Shown in pieces: positions 18,839-30,863 of a DNA stretch of 64,000 nucleotides (the stretch's first letter is position 1; each line of letters starts with the position of its first letter). A program made the translations under genes and the position numbers. A model generated the notes under the pieces. That model did no database searches. It worked only from the letters and a program-made list of their open reading frames with translations, and was not told the DNA's origin. This stretch comes from Sipunculus nudus (taxonomy: Eukaryota; Annelida; Sipuncula; Golfingiida; Sipunculidae). The stretch covers positions 67,054,929-67,118,928 of the forward strand of contig CM049312.1 in the NCBI GenBank assembly GCA_026874595.1, given 5' to 3'.

Positions 18839-21599
18839 TGTCATATCTCAGTGCTCGCCATTTACGGTTAACCGCTTGCACGGGGACAGTAAAAGTTCCT
18901 AAAATAGTGGTAAGGCAACTAGAAGTCCCCTCCTACTTGCCCGACTGGACCAATCGGTCCAACAGAAAAACTTTACCTAAGGCATGCAAAAACGTCTTTG
19001 TGTTTTTCGATACAATCATTCATATTTGTAAGGCAAGTAAACATTCATGTAGGGCAAGTAATAGCTAGATGTTACTTACCCGGTCAGGCAAATACTTTCA
19101 AAAGTTAATGTCGAGCCCTGAATATATATATTGTTTTCTTGTGTGAGGGTTAGTGATCCCCACATCTTTATTTGCGACATTGTATAATGTGTATCCCCTG
19201 TTATTGTTCCCGATTTTCCCACCTCTTACAGACGACGTTTCTTACCTACACTTAATGTTATGACAGTTTCTCTTCCTTTTTATTGCGTGGTTCCTTTCGC
19301 TGCATGCTGGTTCTGTGTTAGTGTTCTGATCTGCTTGCACTTCTCGATCTCTTCAATGACGTATATAAACAAAGCGATTGTTGGTACGTTCCCTTTCTCC
19401 CCAGTTCGATTTCATATTCTTTTTATTTTTTAAGGCAATGTCCCGGACAGTTGGTTTCTTCTGTTTCAGTTATGGTACTTGCAGTTTGTTGCCTTATTTT
19501 ACTTACCCCACGTAAAACTTTTTCATTGTTAGCGTCCTGCATGTTGGGTCGTGATATCGTTCGTATGATTTACCGGGTCGTGTGTACTGATTTGTTTGAT
19601 TATACTTACAATTTCTCCCATGGTACTGCAGGTTGGACTCTGCGATGACCTTAACTAATCGCAACATAATTTTGATCAGAGTATTTTTTTAAATGTCATG
19701 CTGTGTATGTTCTTGGTCTCACTCTCAATATAGATTGATTTTAGGGACGAGCCGGTCTTCCTTTTCTGTTTTGCCTTGGATGTTGACGCTATGAGGAATA
19801 TCCCTTCTCAAGATGACGATATGTGAAAAGGTCCCCTTCTCAATATAAACCGACAGTAATTGTCGATTACCGAACGGTTGTCGTAACTGCACTTGTGGTT
19901 TGACTTTTCTTTTCTGTCTTCCCTTATGATCCGCACTTTGATGGTTTTTCTCCTATGTTTGTCACAATGTGTGTCGCAGGATTTCGTAAGTCCTTTTTAA
20001 TCCATCTTCTATTCGACTGACACGGTGTTCCATATATGCTTCCAATAAATGTCCAGTTCTCAAAGGCTGGTTATTGTATTCTCCATCAAACTTATCGAGA
20101 CTTCATCAAGTACTAGGTTTTCGATGAGAGCTCCTGAAACCAACTAAAAATCGTTTCATGAAGCCAGTTGATCATATTCCGTCGGCACTAGTGTTTTTTG
20201 TCTTCTGCCTCCCGCAACATTGTAATTCATCCTTTACCCTTCTACGTCTTCTTCACTGGATGATTATGTCACATAATCGTCACTGTCCTGTGGCTTATTT
20301 CTTGCTGGTGTTATTTCCTTTCATTTACAAAGGATGCTTTTATCGGTATTGGGAATAGGATAATCGGTTCCGGTATTACAGTCACTCGATACTTTATGTA
20401 TCGATCTCTTTTATATATATACACAAATATAATACGGTGGAAACTCGTTATGTTAAAAACTCGATATTCCGGACAACTCTAGTTAAATTATTACCAAATA
20501 CAACTGTGTATATATGCTTATGTAAAGTATGTATATATAAATATGTTCATGTATATAAATATATATATATCCTGATGTTAATAGAAAATACCAATTGCAA
20601 AGTTCAAACTGCACTTCCTCTCACATTTCACCGCCGCTTAACGAGTTGGTAGAAAGCGTCTCCGTTTTTTATGATCCTACTTGTCTGGACACACACCTGT
20701 GCCTCTTTGTTTTCCTTCCCATTGTCTCCTTCGCCCAACTTTCCCTTGAACTGTGTTTCTTCCTTGTGTTTTCCAGGTTTCCTCCCTGGAAATGTTTGAT
20801 ACAAAAAAAACTATTATGTGTTTTGTTTACTCCCTCATGTATGTGAATCGCTAACGATGTTGTTGCTGCTGTTGTTCCTTTCATCTGCTTCTCTCGTAAG
20901 CGATAATATCTGTTCCGTTCTCAGATATCTTGGTATTGTTGGATACGAATATAACGGAACGCATGAGACATTGGCAGTTTTTCTTCTGAGGGCGTGTTGG
21001 CATAGCTCAGGTCCTCCGGGTCTCTTACAGCCTGTACCTTGTCCATCTCACAGCTACCTTCCATGTTGGTTCACTGTTTATCCTTTGTTGCTTCACTGAA
21101 TCCAACTGTCTGCCAGTCACAGTGATTGCTCTTCCATCCCCTTTCGCGTGTAGGCCTTTTTGCTTCTCCTTCCAAGCCAAATTGTTTAGGGTGTTATAGG
21201 TTCTTCTGTAGTTGTTGTGTTGACCGGCACGCGGTGCGAAATACAGGTGGTATTGGTTCTTCCCATAATGCAGCAATGTTACAGTTCTGACACGCTCTCC
21301 TCCAGTTGTTATAATGTAGTAAAAGAATCTGGTAACGATCGGCATTAGCACCGTGAGAGTGTCCTTCTTAGCACACACTACATAATTCTTTACATTCAAC
21401 ATAAAAAAAGTCGATTTATTTCCCAGTTGCATGTTTGTGATACTTTCTGCAAAGACCGTCAGGTATCTTCCACACAGTCATATAAGATAATCTCCATGTT
21501 AGAAGGCCGCTGCATGTTGTTGCAGGTATTAAACATCCATCAGCTAACGAAGGTCGCTGATGCCTGTTTCTCTTGTTCCCAAGCAGTTTGTTTCTTTGT

Positions 21600-21617
21600 A
21601 TATATAAATATATATAC

Positions 21618-21666
<49 letters not shown>
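21600..21666. repeat. (TA)n microsatellite
   Basis: TA-rich alternating tract, among the longest in the window. Confidence 0.9.
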
Positions 21667-21667
<1 letters not shown>

Positions 21668-22519
21668 GTGCATTCAGTACATCCACATATAATTACCCCG
21701 AACCCTAAACACTACATTTACGTATGTAACATGGCGCCATCAGATTTTGTCTTTACCTCGTAGAGTATTACTTACCCGATTTTATTTTCAGATCTGTTGG
21801 CATGTTGCTATCATATTACTTTTCCTTTTCATGGGCAATGTGCTGCTTTGAATGCTATCCGTGAAAATCATCCGTCGTCCTATAAAACGGACCTCTTTTG
21901 TTTGGTCATATATGTGTCCGACGCACAATCTGTGGGTAGATATGTCGTTGTCTTTTTTGAACCTTCTGTAATGATCGCCAAATCCTTCCAGCTGATATTT
22001 GTTTCTTACCAAACATTTTGTCCTTGCGTGCCCTTTTCCATTTTGCCTTCCGTCATGCTTACCTTGAAAGGTGTATGTTCGTGGGCTGTCGTTCCGTTAT
22101 AGTTATGATAATACTTCCAGCCTGTCTCTTGGTCTTACATACCCATTACACGTTTCTCATGGTTCAGGTCATGCATAATTTTTTACTTACCAAAGAATTG
22201 TTTTCTCAACTTATACTCTTGTTGCCTATCAGTTGTTTATTCCCAATCCCTTTCCTGTGTTTGGAGCAATATAATGCTTTGTTTTGTAATCTGGTACTCA
22301 CCATTTTTTATATTTTTGTTTACAACTCTTTTGTGAACCCTTCCATCCTTTCTATTTGCTAATGTTGCTTACCCATACATAGTTTTCCCTGTATGTATAT
22401 ATGATGGGCCCAGTGTCTGCTGTGCCTATGTCCCTTGTTCTCATCAGACTGACACGGTCAAACCTGCGCTTCGTTTTTTTCTGTCATGTATCTTTTGTGA
22501 TAACAATAAAACATATTAC

Positions 22520-22680
22520 TCCCCTGCCGAGACTATAACCTTGCCGTGGTAGGGGAGCTTGTGTACTTCAATGACCCTGTGAGCTCTGCTGGCGTAGATT
22601 TTATCTATATTGAGGGACACCCATGCCAGAAAGGTCACACGGGTAGAAGTCAGACGAATAATAGTCTCATCCATCCCTAA
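22520..22680 (+). mobile_element. Possible fragment of a non-LTR retrotransposon 5' region
   Basis: The block containing CCTTGCCGTGGTAGGGGAGC, then a TGACCCTGTGAGCTCTGCTGG-like stretch and AGAAGTCAGACGAA, resembles conserved sequence I associate with invertebrate LINE-type elements. It is more G+C-rich than its surroundings. I see no reverse transcriptase frame nearby, so at most it is a truncated copy. Recognition is from memory and weak. Confidence 0.3.
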
Positions 22681-23317
22681 CAAGGATCACACGTGCCACA
22701 GATTATTTTGCTTTTATTTCAAATTACGTTCTTTTGTTTGTATGTTTATCATATATGTCTTATCGCTAAACGGTGAATCCGTTGTTCTGTAAACCCCTTT
22801 CCTCTTTAGTTAATACGAGTGGTATGTTTAACATTTTCGTTACTGCCACATATCTATACATTATTATACCTCGTTCTGTTTTGTTAAGGGACATCACAGT
22901 TTCTATATAGAATATGCGATGTGGTAACATGTACCTGCTTATGTTTATGGGTTGACGTTCATGAATGTAAATATATGATTGACAGATATCTGTAGATAGA
23001 AAGATGTATATACATATATATAGGTGTTAATGTCTAATGTTTTCAACTTGGATTCCTTATTTCATTTTTTTTTCCATATCAGTTAACGATATATGTGCTG
23101 CACATGATGTTGGAAGCTTTTTTCCTCTGTCGACGTTCTCTGCCGGGAATCTGCACAAATGCAAAGCAGTACCACTTATATAAGCACGTACTTGTATCAT
23201 ATGTTTTATTTGTTTGATTGATTTATTCAGACGGCGCATACTGATGTATATGATTCTGACTGACATATGCTGTGTAGATATGCATGTATAAGCTATATAT
23301 CTTCCATATCTGGTTTC

Positions 23318-23418
23318 GTTTCATATATACATATATTATATATACCCATATATTTCATATATACATATATTATATATGCACATATATTTCATATATACAT
23401 ATATTATATATATATTGT
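23318..23418. repeat. Short tandem AT-rich repeat
   Basis: Three copies of a unit of about 40 bp containing TTTCATATATACATATATTA. Confidence 0.8.
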
Positions 23419-23954
23419 ACATGACATATCGTATGTCATCACTTTCTGTACATTCAATAAACGTCTGTGTAACTAGAAAAGGCATAGCGTTTGTGTTATT
23501 TTACTCTTGGTGTAACAGGTTAACGTCTCGTGACTGTGCTGGTACGTCTGAGCGTGACAGGGGCTGTCTGCGTGAGTGTTTCCTGATGTGTGTGATGCAG
23601 GACTGCTGTATTGTCAGGTGGTTTTTTTTAGATGTTATGTGTCATACACGTTGCCACATACAGACTGCTCATGTTTACGTAAATACATATAACTATACAT
23701 ATATACATCCAATACCCGTACATGGAATCGTTACGAAAAAAAATCACTAAAAACAAATGATAGAGTAAAGGAAGCGGGCTGTATGATTAACATTCGATGG
23801 TATTGCGCAACTTTACTGTAGACACGCCGTGACCCCATGTGTCGTGACTCAGTTTGTAACGAGATATGTTGTTTTCCCTGAACGTGTCAATCACGTGTGC
23901 ACCAAAACGGGATGAATTACGCTCGCACGCTCATGTCAGCAGTGTATGTGTTAG

Positions 23955-23985
23955 TCACGTGACATAACAAGATAACGTATATAAG
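23955..23985 (+). promoter_or_regulatory. Promoter with TCACGTGA and TATATAAG
   Basis: TCACGTGA (23955-23962) lies 23 nt before TATATAAG (23978-23985), nearly the spacing of the TGACGTCA/TATATAAG promoters elsewhere in the window. It drives the gene at 24252, with an apparent 5' intron (donor AAAAC|GTGAGT at 24107/24108, acceptor TTGCAG ending 24219). Confidence 0.6.
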
Positions 23986-24251
23986 GGGCTGCAGGGCAGC
24001 GTTGCTTGCACACTGCCTGATGCTGGCGAAGCGAATACAGCAACTGGGTGGACCCATTGACACATACACTGATCATTCGTACGGATTGCGTGCCAGTCGA
24101 ATAAAACGTGAGTGACCTTTTTTGTACATAGACGGGTGTAGTGACTGGACGACCGTGTCCATTATTTGTGCGGATCATGTGACGTAATGATGTGACGCGT
24201 GTCCATTTATTAATTGCAGTTTTCTTTGTATTGCCATTACACGAGTCAGAC

Positions 24252-25706
24252 ATGTCAGACATGTGGCCTCCGGTCGATCTTGCTGTTCATGACACAGGGC
24301 CCGACGGCATCATGGGTACATATTTCGGGATGGCGCACAAGGACGGAGCGGTGGTCTCTTTTGACACTGACCCGTCAGATCGCGTCCCCCGACTCTTCCA
24401 CGAGACTGTATTTTTCAAACTGTCCGGCGCCACGTTTAACACGTACTGGGTTTGCACGGACGGCAAAGGACGAGTTTCACAGTTTGTTTTCGACATAAGG
24501 GACTGGCGACAGGAAATCGATCACGCAGGCGGGGAGGTTCACCTCATGGTGGGACGTTACATCCAATGCGAACACGGATTGGCCTTAGTTTGGGTGCCCG
24601 TTCGCGCATCGAGGTCGTCAATGGAGCCCGCCAGTCTTAGACCGTTTTACGTGACGCCATATGCAGTGGCACTAAACGTGGTGTACGTTGGTTGGGATCC
24701 GGAAGGGGTGGTCAAAAGAGATTCTGCTTGGTCGTGGCTCAAAAGGCAGCCTCCAATGGCGTACTACCAGGACGCTCCGGTGCAGTGCACGGACGCGGGA
24801 GGGCGGGTTTTCTGTGAATACCTGGACATGGAAGGTCTGATGTCTTTTGCGATGACCTGCTTTCCTGAGCGTTCGCGTCTGCGGGCAGTATTCGGAGCAG
24901 TTGAACCCAAATGGGCTTTGGGCCACTGTTGGGTGGAGCGTGAACGGGCCACAGGGAGAAAATACACCGTTTGGTCAGATGCCAGTTATCCCGAGGGCCT
25001 CAGACGCGGAACTACCGTACTTGAAAAGTACGAGTGGAGAGGTACACCGCCAGGTGGTGTAAAGATGAAACGGAGTTTGGACGGAGACCACCCTGTCACA
25101 CTGATCGCAACCCTGCACGACCCTCAAGATAATGACGTGCGTATTTCTGGGGAACCTCCCACATCGATTGACTGGGCTGCAAACGTGCATCATGTCTGGG
25201 ATGTCAGATTGGGACAAAAAATCATGTCGAGGCATACCAGAATGGACCCATACGTGCGATTTTACAGCACATTGGCTCCCGGAAAAGACGTTAGTCTGTG
25301 GGACAGGGTACATATCGTTAAAACCGCTGCAACGTTCTCTCCGCGTGAAGTGATGAACCCTGAGCTGTATGTAGCGAGCGTAGTGAAAACGGTCGAGCTG
25401 TTCGACCAATACAGATCTGGTTTTGGTTGTCCTCGGGGACTATCTGTTTATATGAATATAATCAAAAAGTGCAAAAGGGACTGGCCGGACGAGGTCGAAT
25501 GCATACGCGATGGTCACGTGGGACGAAAAGAGTATGTGTTGCACAGGACTGATGCGCCGGGAGGTAATCGGTATCCGTCAGGTGGAAGCATTCGCAAGCA
25601 ACCATCGTGCAACATGTATCGGATGCATAAAAGGTTTGTACATGCCATATTACCGAGCTTTTCCACAGTTTCCATAGAACAAAAAGATGTGCCAGTACTG
25701 ATATAA
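24252..25706 (+). CDS. Large hypothetical protein (484 aa)
   Basis: The ATG at 24252 is the first in frame after an apparent 112-nt 5' intron (24108-24219). The hydrophobic N-terminal stretch read from further upstream is mostly intron and should not be taken as a signal peptide. The protein is globular, Trp-rich and mixed alpha/beta with many Asp/Gly turns. A Pro/Lys-rich linker lies near residue 290 and the C-terminus is basic. I do not recognise a domain. Its length, clean frame and promoter make it a secure gene. A donor-like site just after the stop (AAGG|GTATGA) and an acceptor at 25838 suggest a 3' intron. Confidence 0.7.
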   Translation: MSDMWPPVDLAVHDTGPDGIMGTYFGMAHKDGAVVSFDTDPSDRVPRLFHETVFFKLSGATFNTYWVCTDGKGRVSQFVFDIRDWRQEIDHAGGEVHLMVGRYIQCEHGLALVWVPVRASRSSMEPASLRPFYVTPYAVALNVVYVGWDPEGVVKRDSAWSWLKRQPPMAYYQDAPVQCTDAGGRVFCEYLDMEGLMSFAMTCFPERSRLRAVFGAVEPKWALGHCWVERERATGRKYTVWSDASYPEGLRRGTTVLEKYEWRGTPPGGVKMKRSLDGDHPVTLIATLHDPQDNDVRISGEPPTSIDWAANVHHVWDVRLGQKIMSRHTRMDPYVRFYSTLAPGKDVSLWDRVHIVKTAATFSPREVMNPELYVASVVKTVELFDQYRSGFGCPRGLSVYMNIIKKCKRDWPDEVECIRDGHVGRKEYVLHRTDAPGGNRYPSGGSIRKQPSCNMYRMHKRFVHAILPSFSTVSIEQKDVPVLI

Positions 25707-26698
25707 GAAGGGTATGACTTTAGCAAGCCGTGATCATACGTGTGCACATTTTGTTATGAAGTATATTATTGATAAAACTTTACAGAGTGTTATATGAGTA
25801 AAGATAACGTATGACCGAGTGTTTCTTTTATTACAGGTGAAGGTGTATATTATGAGAACGTATGAGGTCAGCTGACGCTGCCAGAACACGCAGAGAAACA
25901 CGTGAGCGGAGATAACACGCGACGCATATTGACAAATATATTGAATTGGAAATCTCAGTATTAGACGTGCGACAGTTAGGCCTTCTGTGTGCTTTAACCT
26001 GCCAAACACGTTCGTTCATTGACGTTGGGCTATATCAAATGCACTTAGACACCAAAGACATGTACGTGTTACTAATGATCGAGATTTATGAGAAAGCTTG
26101 ACAAACAGCGAAAAAAAAGAGGGGGGGGGTGTTTGCTACCAAGACGTGTGCTGCACTCATGTTGCATCTGATGTACGTCGCAGCTCAGGATATGTGTCCA
26201 TTATAAAATTTGTTATTCATCCTTGACTGTTATGTGTGGCTGTGAGCCCATTAAGAAATCCACACACACGCCGGCTGCATCCCTCGACTGATAGAAGTGG
26301 GTTTTATTATGAGCTTGGTACCGGCATCCGTCTGCGAAACATGTCCGTTCATATTTTTGATGGGTAGACGACCACATGTCATGATGTGTCTGAAGACATG
26401 TACACTTATAAACCTTCATTCAAACGGGAATCAAAGACATATGAGCATTGGTCATTGTGTCTGTTCTGCCTGGCGTACTGAAGCTCTGAAAGCATGCTTC
26501 TTATGATACCACGTGTTGTACATCCGAAGTAGACATACACGTTACCTCTTTGTCACGTGAACCACTTACCGACCAGACATGCCGATATATATATTCATAT
26601 ATTTATATTATATCAACAAACACAATAATACGTAGGTCTGTGCACATTCCGGAACCATTTAGGGTTTCACCGGATGTCACTCTGGCTCTTTGTATGTG
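25707..26698. other. Intergenic with splice-like sites and a G-run
   Basis: About 1 kb with no gene I can support. It contains an acceptor-like TTTCTTTTATTACAG ending at 25838 and a run of nine or more G near 26125. Confidence 0.45.
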
Positions 26699-26728
26699 TG
26701 ACGTCACAAGCTAAATTGTGTATATAAG
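26699..26728 (+). promoter_or_regulatory. CRE/TATA promoter
   Basis: TGACGTCA (26699-26706) is exactly 22 nt upstream of TATATAAG (26721-26728). The following GCAACAGTGCAAT block is shared with the promoter at 42916. A donor-like AAA|GTGAGT at 26939/26940 suggests a spliced leader of about 190 nt. Confidence 0.7.
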
Positions 26729-27048
26729 GACCCTACTCGCAACAGTGCAATCACTCTCGCTTAGAGACATACCACTGCAAGTGAACAGCAGCAAGGGACT
26801 TATACCGTAGCACACGGATACCAGTATAGAAGCAGTATAGGACTTCACTGAAGCAATTTACAGGCGTGAAGGATAGACAGAAGAAGCGAGTGAAGAATAA
26901 AGAGAATATTCACAACAGAAAGCGAGCAAGAAATCAAAAGTGAGTACATTTATTTTATCGTTCAACACATTTAGTTCACTGTAAAAGGTGTTCATCTCTT
27001 ATTGATGTACATTCTGATCCAACTGTTCGGCAATGTCATATGTGATAT

Positions 27049-27558
27049 ATGACAACGGTTTTTGTAAAACCAGTGTTGCCTTTGGTTGTAGTGGCACAGC
27101 CCCCGAACGGCGCACCAGCCCGACCCCAAGGCAACTATGTTCCGGGTACCTTACAAGGCCAGTGGTCGCCTTTGTTGCCCGTGGGTGCGCAGTATAATGT
27201 GCAACAGCATGTTGACGGTTTACCGGTGAACTTTCGCCGAAACCTGCCTCTGGTGCCGTACAGGCCAGAAACGTACCTGGAACGTATGATTCAAGGGAAT
27301 GTTCAGATGTCGGACCAGATGCGCCAGCTACTGACGACAACTGTGACATTATTCATGTCATTATTCCCTTACACGTCACACGTGTTCGACCCTACCCCGA
27401 ACAGCAACCCCAGGCAGACAGGAGATCACATCTTGGTGTTCATCAGGAACATTCTTAACCGGAACCGGCCGGACAGAGAAACCCACATAATGCTGTTTCA
27501 TTTCCTGGTTAACACGTTTGTCGGCGCATATTTCCAATCGATGCTGGCAGGTCAGTGA
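27049..27558 (+). CDS. Hypothetical protein (169 aa)
   Basis: The ATG at 27049 starts a frame whose first 65 residues are Pro/Val/Gln-rich and probably flexible. The C-terminal 80 residues are predicted helical (MRQLLTTTVTLFMSLFP, then ILVFIRNILNRN, MLFHFLVNTFVGAYFQ). No family recognised. It is the first gene after the CRE/TATA promoter at 26699, and donor-like sequence in the leader indicates a 5' intron. Confidence 0.6.
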   Translation: MTTVFVKPVLPLVVVAQPPNGAPARPQGNYVPGTLQGQWSPLLPVGAQYNVQQHVDGLPVNFRRNLPLVPYRPETYLERMIQGNVQMSDQMRQLLTTTVTLFMSLFPYTSHVFDPTPNSNPRQTGDHILVFIRNILNRNRPDRETHIMLFHFLVNTFVGAYFQSMLAGQ

Positions 27559-28243
27559 GGCACACGCCTTGATGCCTGTTGAGTTGCAGTTGCTGTTAAG
27601 TTGTTGCTTTATATTTTTTTTCTTTTCATTGTTATCGTTTTGTTTGTGCTGACTAGCATTGGAAGAGTACCTTGTCATTTATATTTCAGGGGGCAGTTGA
27701 TAAATGTAATGATTTGAATATGGTTTGTGATAGGGATACTGGCATACTGGCATTCACCATATGTGGTTGTCGTTTCCTGTTGTAGATTATCAATGGTGAC
27801 TGTGTGTTCTTACGGTGTTGTTGTTTTATTGCAGAGCAAGGCGAAGACATATAAAAAAGAGAGACACAAATCGTTCCGGATATCACAGCTAAATGTGAGT
27901 ACAATATTGTTTATGAAATCTTATTGTACAGACCGCATTTCTGACAGTTTGTAAATAATGTTGACAAACAAATATTAATAGTACTATTATAATACTCAGT
28001 CATATTTATATGGTGATGGTAATCGAACGACATCCTGTTACTACGTAATCATGCACAGTATAATTTACACGGCGGCGGAATATTGACGTGTTACTACACG
28101 TACCTGCATCAAGTAAAACAAGAGATTCAACATCCTACAACTGAATGTAAATATCGGTCATCAACACGATATAGACATAACACATGGACAATTGTGCAGG
28201 ACGGTCGTGATGATGTCGTTTGTATGTAATTGTAGTTCTGACA

Positions 28244-28717
28244 ATGGAACACAACGATATTCTTGTGGAAGATGTACTTGGAAAGTTGAAATTAACTGCA
28301 GAAACGTGTCTACGTATTACTCCAAACAGCGACAATGACACGACGTTAAAGCAATATGTAGAATGTATTTCTATGTTCCAACAGTGCTTTGATCAATTGT
28401 TGGGGTGTGTCATATCATACCAAACGTATCCGTGTGAAAATATGGATATGGATCAAATACTTGCGGACCTGTCGTGTATCGCAAATAACGTGCTATCGTT
28501 GTCATGTTCTGAGCTTGTTGTGAAAGCACTTTGGGCCTTGTATAAGCGGTTGTGCGCTGTACACCGGAGATACGTACTCGTTATAGAAAACATGCAAACA
28601 TTAGTATGTGTCGTTGATGAGCATAAACTGCAATGCCAAGAAATGAACCAGATGACACAGTGCTTGCTGGCTGATTTGTGGCAGACATATCCGGACTTTG
28701 TTACATGTATCCAATAA
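28244..28717 (+). CDS. Helical protein related to the one ending at 31443 (157 aa)
   Basis: An acceptor (TAATTGTAG, ending 28235) lies eight bases before the ATG at 28244. A likely upstream non-coding exon at 27835-27894 has a strong donor (AAAT|GTGAGT). The protein is all-helical and Cys/Met/Leu-rich, with repeated heptad-like spacing (LSCSELVVKALWALYKRLC, then YVLVIENMQTLV). It shares its overall layout with the exon at 30864-31443. Function unknown. Confidence 0.65.
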   Translation: MEHNDILVEDVLGKLKLTAETCLRITPNSDNDTTLKQYVECISMFQQCFDQLLGCVISYQTYPCENMDMDQILADLSCIANNVLSLSCSELVVKALWALYKRLCAVHRRYVLVIENMQTLVCVVDEHKLQCQEMNQMTQCLLADLWQTYPDFVTCIQ

Positions 28718-28889
28718 TCATGGCCGGCACGACGTGAACCAATGAATACTGTGACTCGACGTAATAGACAGTGACATTGGCTTTGTATTTGTTACATAGG
28801 GGTTATATGTGTCATCATTACTCAGGTCGCGTTATAATTATTGCAGCACGCGCGATACATTCATAGAAACTACAGACATTTGCGAAAAG

Positions 28890-29480
28890 ATGAACTCATT
28901 AAGAATGAACGTGAATGACTCCCCAGATGAATACGACCCAGAGAAACATGAAATAGTGGGCAAACAAATGTTAGACGACATGGCGAAACTGGCCAAGGAG
29001 GCGGAAGAGCGATCATCGAAACTGGTCAAGGATACAGAACAGCGATCATCCGATGATGAAGATGAGGGTATGGCTTTAAAAGAGTTCGCTACATACATCA
29101 AGGATCTGATTGCCGTAATATCTCAGATCCCTGGGTACATTCAAAACTTCGAGGCAAGGGATGGACAACAAGAACATAACGGCTTCGTAATAGATCGCGG
29201 ATACGTAAAGACGTTCAAGAAGATGTATTCCATCGTCGGCGTAATGCGTCGCAGGTCATGCAGTGATATATTGTGGCTGGCCTTATGTCAATTGTCGGCG
29301 TACATGTTATGGGTCAGGACCCTTTACATACGTAGGAGCATGGTTCACTGTAAGTCGATACCATCCGAAATGATGTGGCACCATCACCATTGGGAGGAGT
29401 TCGCACAGGGGGTGTTAATATTAGGTTGGGCTTTATGGTTAGAGAAGAAGGCTGCAGCGGACGAAAATGGAAGAAAGTAA
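28890..29480 (+). CDS. Helical family protein A (196 aa)
   Basis: Paralogue of the proteins at 29868 and 32069, sharing an ISQIPGYIQNFE block and a following SYxxWVxTLY-type block. In the two paralogues the start is an ATG within METTEV just after an acceptor; here that codon is ATA, so translation probably begins at the next ATG, 28890. The N-terminal region is acidic with an internal repeat (KEAEERSSKLVKDTEQRSS). The basic C-terminal tail of the paralogues is missing. Confidence 0.65.
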   Translation: MNSLRMNVNDSPDEYDPEKHEIVGKQMLDDMAKLAKEAEERSSKLVKDTEQRSSDDEDEGMALKEFATYIKDLIAVISQIPGYIQNFEARDGQQEHNGFVIDRGYVKTFKKMYSIVGVMRRRSCSDILWLALCQLSAYMLWVRTLYIRRSMVHCKSIPSEMMWHHHHWEEFAQGVLILGWALWLEKKAAADENGRK

Positions 29481-29867
29481 CAGTGTTATGTTAACAAAAG
29501 GACTTATGGCTGAACGGACTTGTGGATAAACATGTAAATATGCCAATATATTTACCCATTGCAGATGTTTGGTTTTTGTAAGTGACAGTAGATAGTGTGA
29601 TCAGTATATCGATCTTAATATCCCCGTATTCCCTCAATTAGAATACGTGATTGTCGTATCTTGTATTATTCAAGTTTTGTATTATCTCATCAGAATAAAT
29701 GATTGTAAGTTGTATTAATGTCTTTTAGTTTTTTTCATGAATCACGTGATATGGTTGTTTCACTGTGCTGAGAGTTTGAATGTTGGCATGCTAAGTTGGA
29801 TGGTATTTTTCCTGCTACCCTTCCCTTAATGGCGTTTGTGGATTATTACAGCACACCCGATACGATA

Positions 29868-30737
29868 ATGGAAACGACAGAAGTTAGCGGAGAGATGAGC
29901 CCCCAAAAGATTAGCGCCCCGGACCCTCCAATGAATGGGCAGGCCAACCAGGACAGTCCAATTATCGGCCAAACACAAGAGGAACAGAAAATTGACCCTC
30001 CAGGGGACGACCCAGCCAATCAGGACCCTCCAAAGAGCTTCCGGCAGAAGCACGAAATGTGGGTCAATAAAGAAATGGAGGACCGCATACAAGAACTCAA
30101 GGGTCTGGTAGACATTGCCGAAAAGCGAATCATAGAATCGCCTGATGATGATGAAGAGTGTAGGGAAGAGTGTAGGGGTTTAAAGGATTTTGCTGATAAG
30201 ACCAAAAATCTTATTGATGTAATATCAAAGTTCCCTGGACATATACAAAAGTTTGAGGCAGATGCCATGGTTGGACCAAAAGATGGGAAACGCGTCGTGA
30301 AAGACGGTGCATACAAACTGACGTACAAGAGAATGAAAGCTATCATCGACGCAATGAGAAAAACGCCGTGTCAGGATCTGGTGTATGATGCATTCGGTAT
30401 ATTATCTTTTTACATAGAGGCGATCCTGATCCTTTACACAGACATGCAGGACAGGCTGCGTGACTGCATACCCGAAGGGGAACTTCCTGTGGTACTAGTG
30501 GCACCGTGTTTTGTGCGGGAGTACCACAGTTGGAACTGGGAAAAACTCGAGCGATGTCAGTCATGGTTAGATCATGAGGTATCAGATGAGGTACAAGAGG
30601 CAATGGTTAAACAATCGAGAAAGAAAAAACGCCGCGTGACGTCTACCGTGCAGGATCAATCCAAAACCAAAACGGTTCAAACAGGTCGCGTCAACAAGAA
30701 ACGCAAGAGGCGTGGCCGAAAAAATAACAAAAAGTAA
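29868..30737 (+). CDS. Helical family protein B with nuclear-type basic tail (289 aa)
   Basis: The ATG at 29868 follows an acceptor (GATTATTACAG, ending 29851) shared with the paralogues, so upstream in-frame sequence is intron. Layout: a Pro/Asp/Asn-rich tail (1-75), acidic and helical regions, then ISKFPGHIQKFE and CQDLVYDAF blocks shared with the family. The last 40 residues are strongly basic (KKKRRVTSTV, then KKRKRRGRKNNKK), a likely nuclear localisation signal. The family may be nuclear; no enzyme motif is visible. Confidence 0.68.
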   Translation: METTEVSGEMSPQKISAPDPPMNGQANQDSPIIGQTQEEQKIDPPGDDPANQDPPKSFRQKHEMWVNKEMEDRIQELKGLVDIAEKRIIESPDDDEECREECRGLKDFADKTKNLIDVISKFPGHIQKFEADAMVGPKDGKRVVKDGAYKLTYKRMKAIIDAMRKTPCQDLVYDAFGILSFYIEAILILYTDMQDRLRDCIPEGELPVVLVAPCFVREYHSWNWEKLERCQSWLDHEVSDEVQEAMVKQSRKKKRRVTSTVQDQSKTKTVQTGRVNKKRKRRGRKNNKK

Positions 30738-30863
30738 ACAAAAGAAAAACTTTCATCAACAAAGACATATTTCAACAAAGACATGTACAAATATTTCCTT
30801 TGCTCTCGTGATTTTGTTGTATACATTGACATTATCAGTAAATGGTATCGTATCTGTTTGCAG

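Larger units (their letters stand above)
15265..24107. other. Gene-poor AT-rich region with microsatellites
   Basis: Nearly 9 kb without a convincing gene. Short open frames here are Tyr/Ile/Cys-rich or Leu/Phe-rich, as expected from (TA)n and pyrimidine-rich DNA. The stretch contains a degenerate tandem duplication, minisatellites, several (TA)n runs and one possible retroelement scrap, each listed separately. It looks like invertebrate host DNA, unlike the compact regions on both sides. Confidence 0.6.

Noticed and set aside
24192-24251. Apparent signal peptide before the 484-aa protein
   Set aside because: The hydrophobic stretch lies mostly within an apparent intron ending at 24219 and has no ATG.
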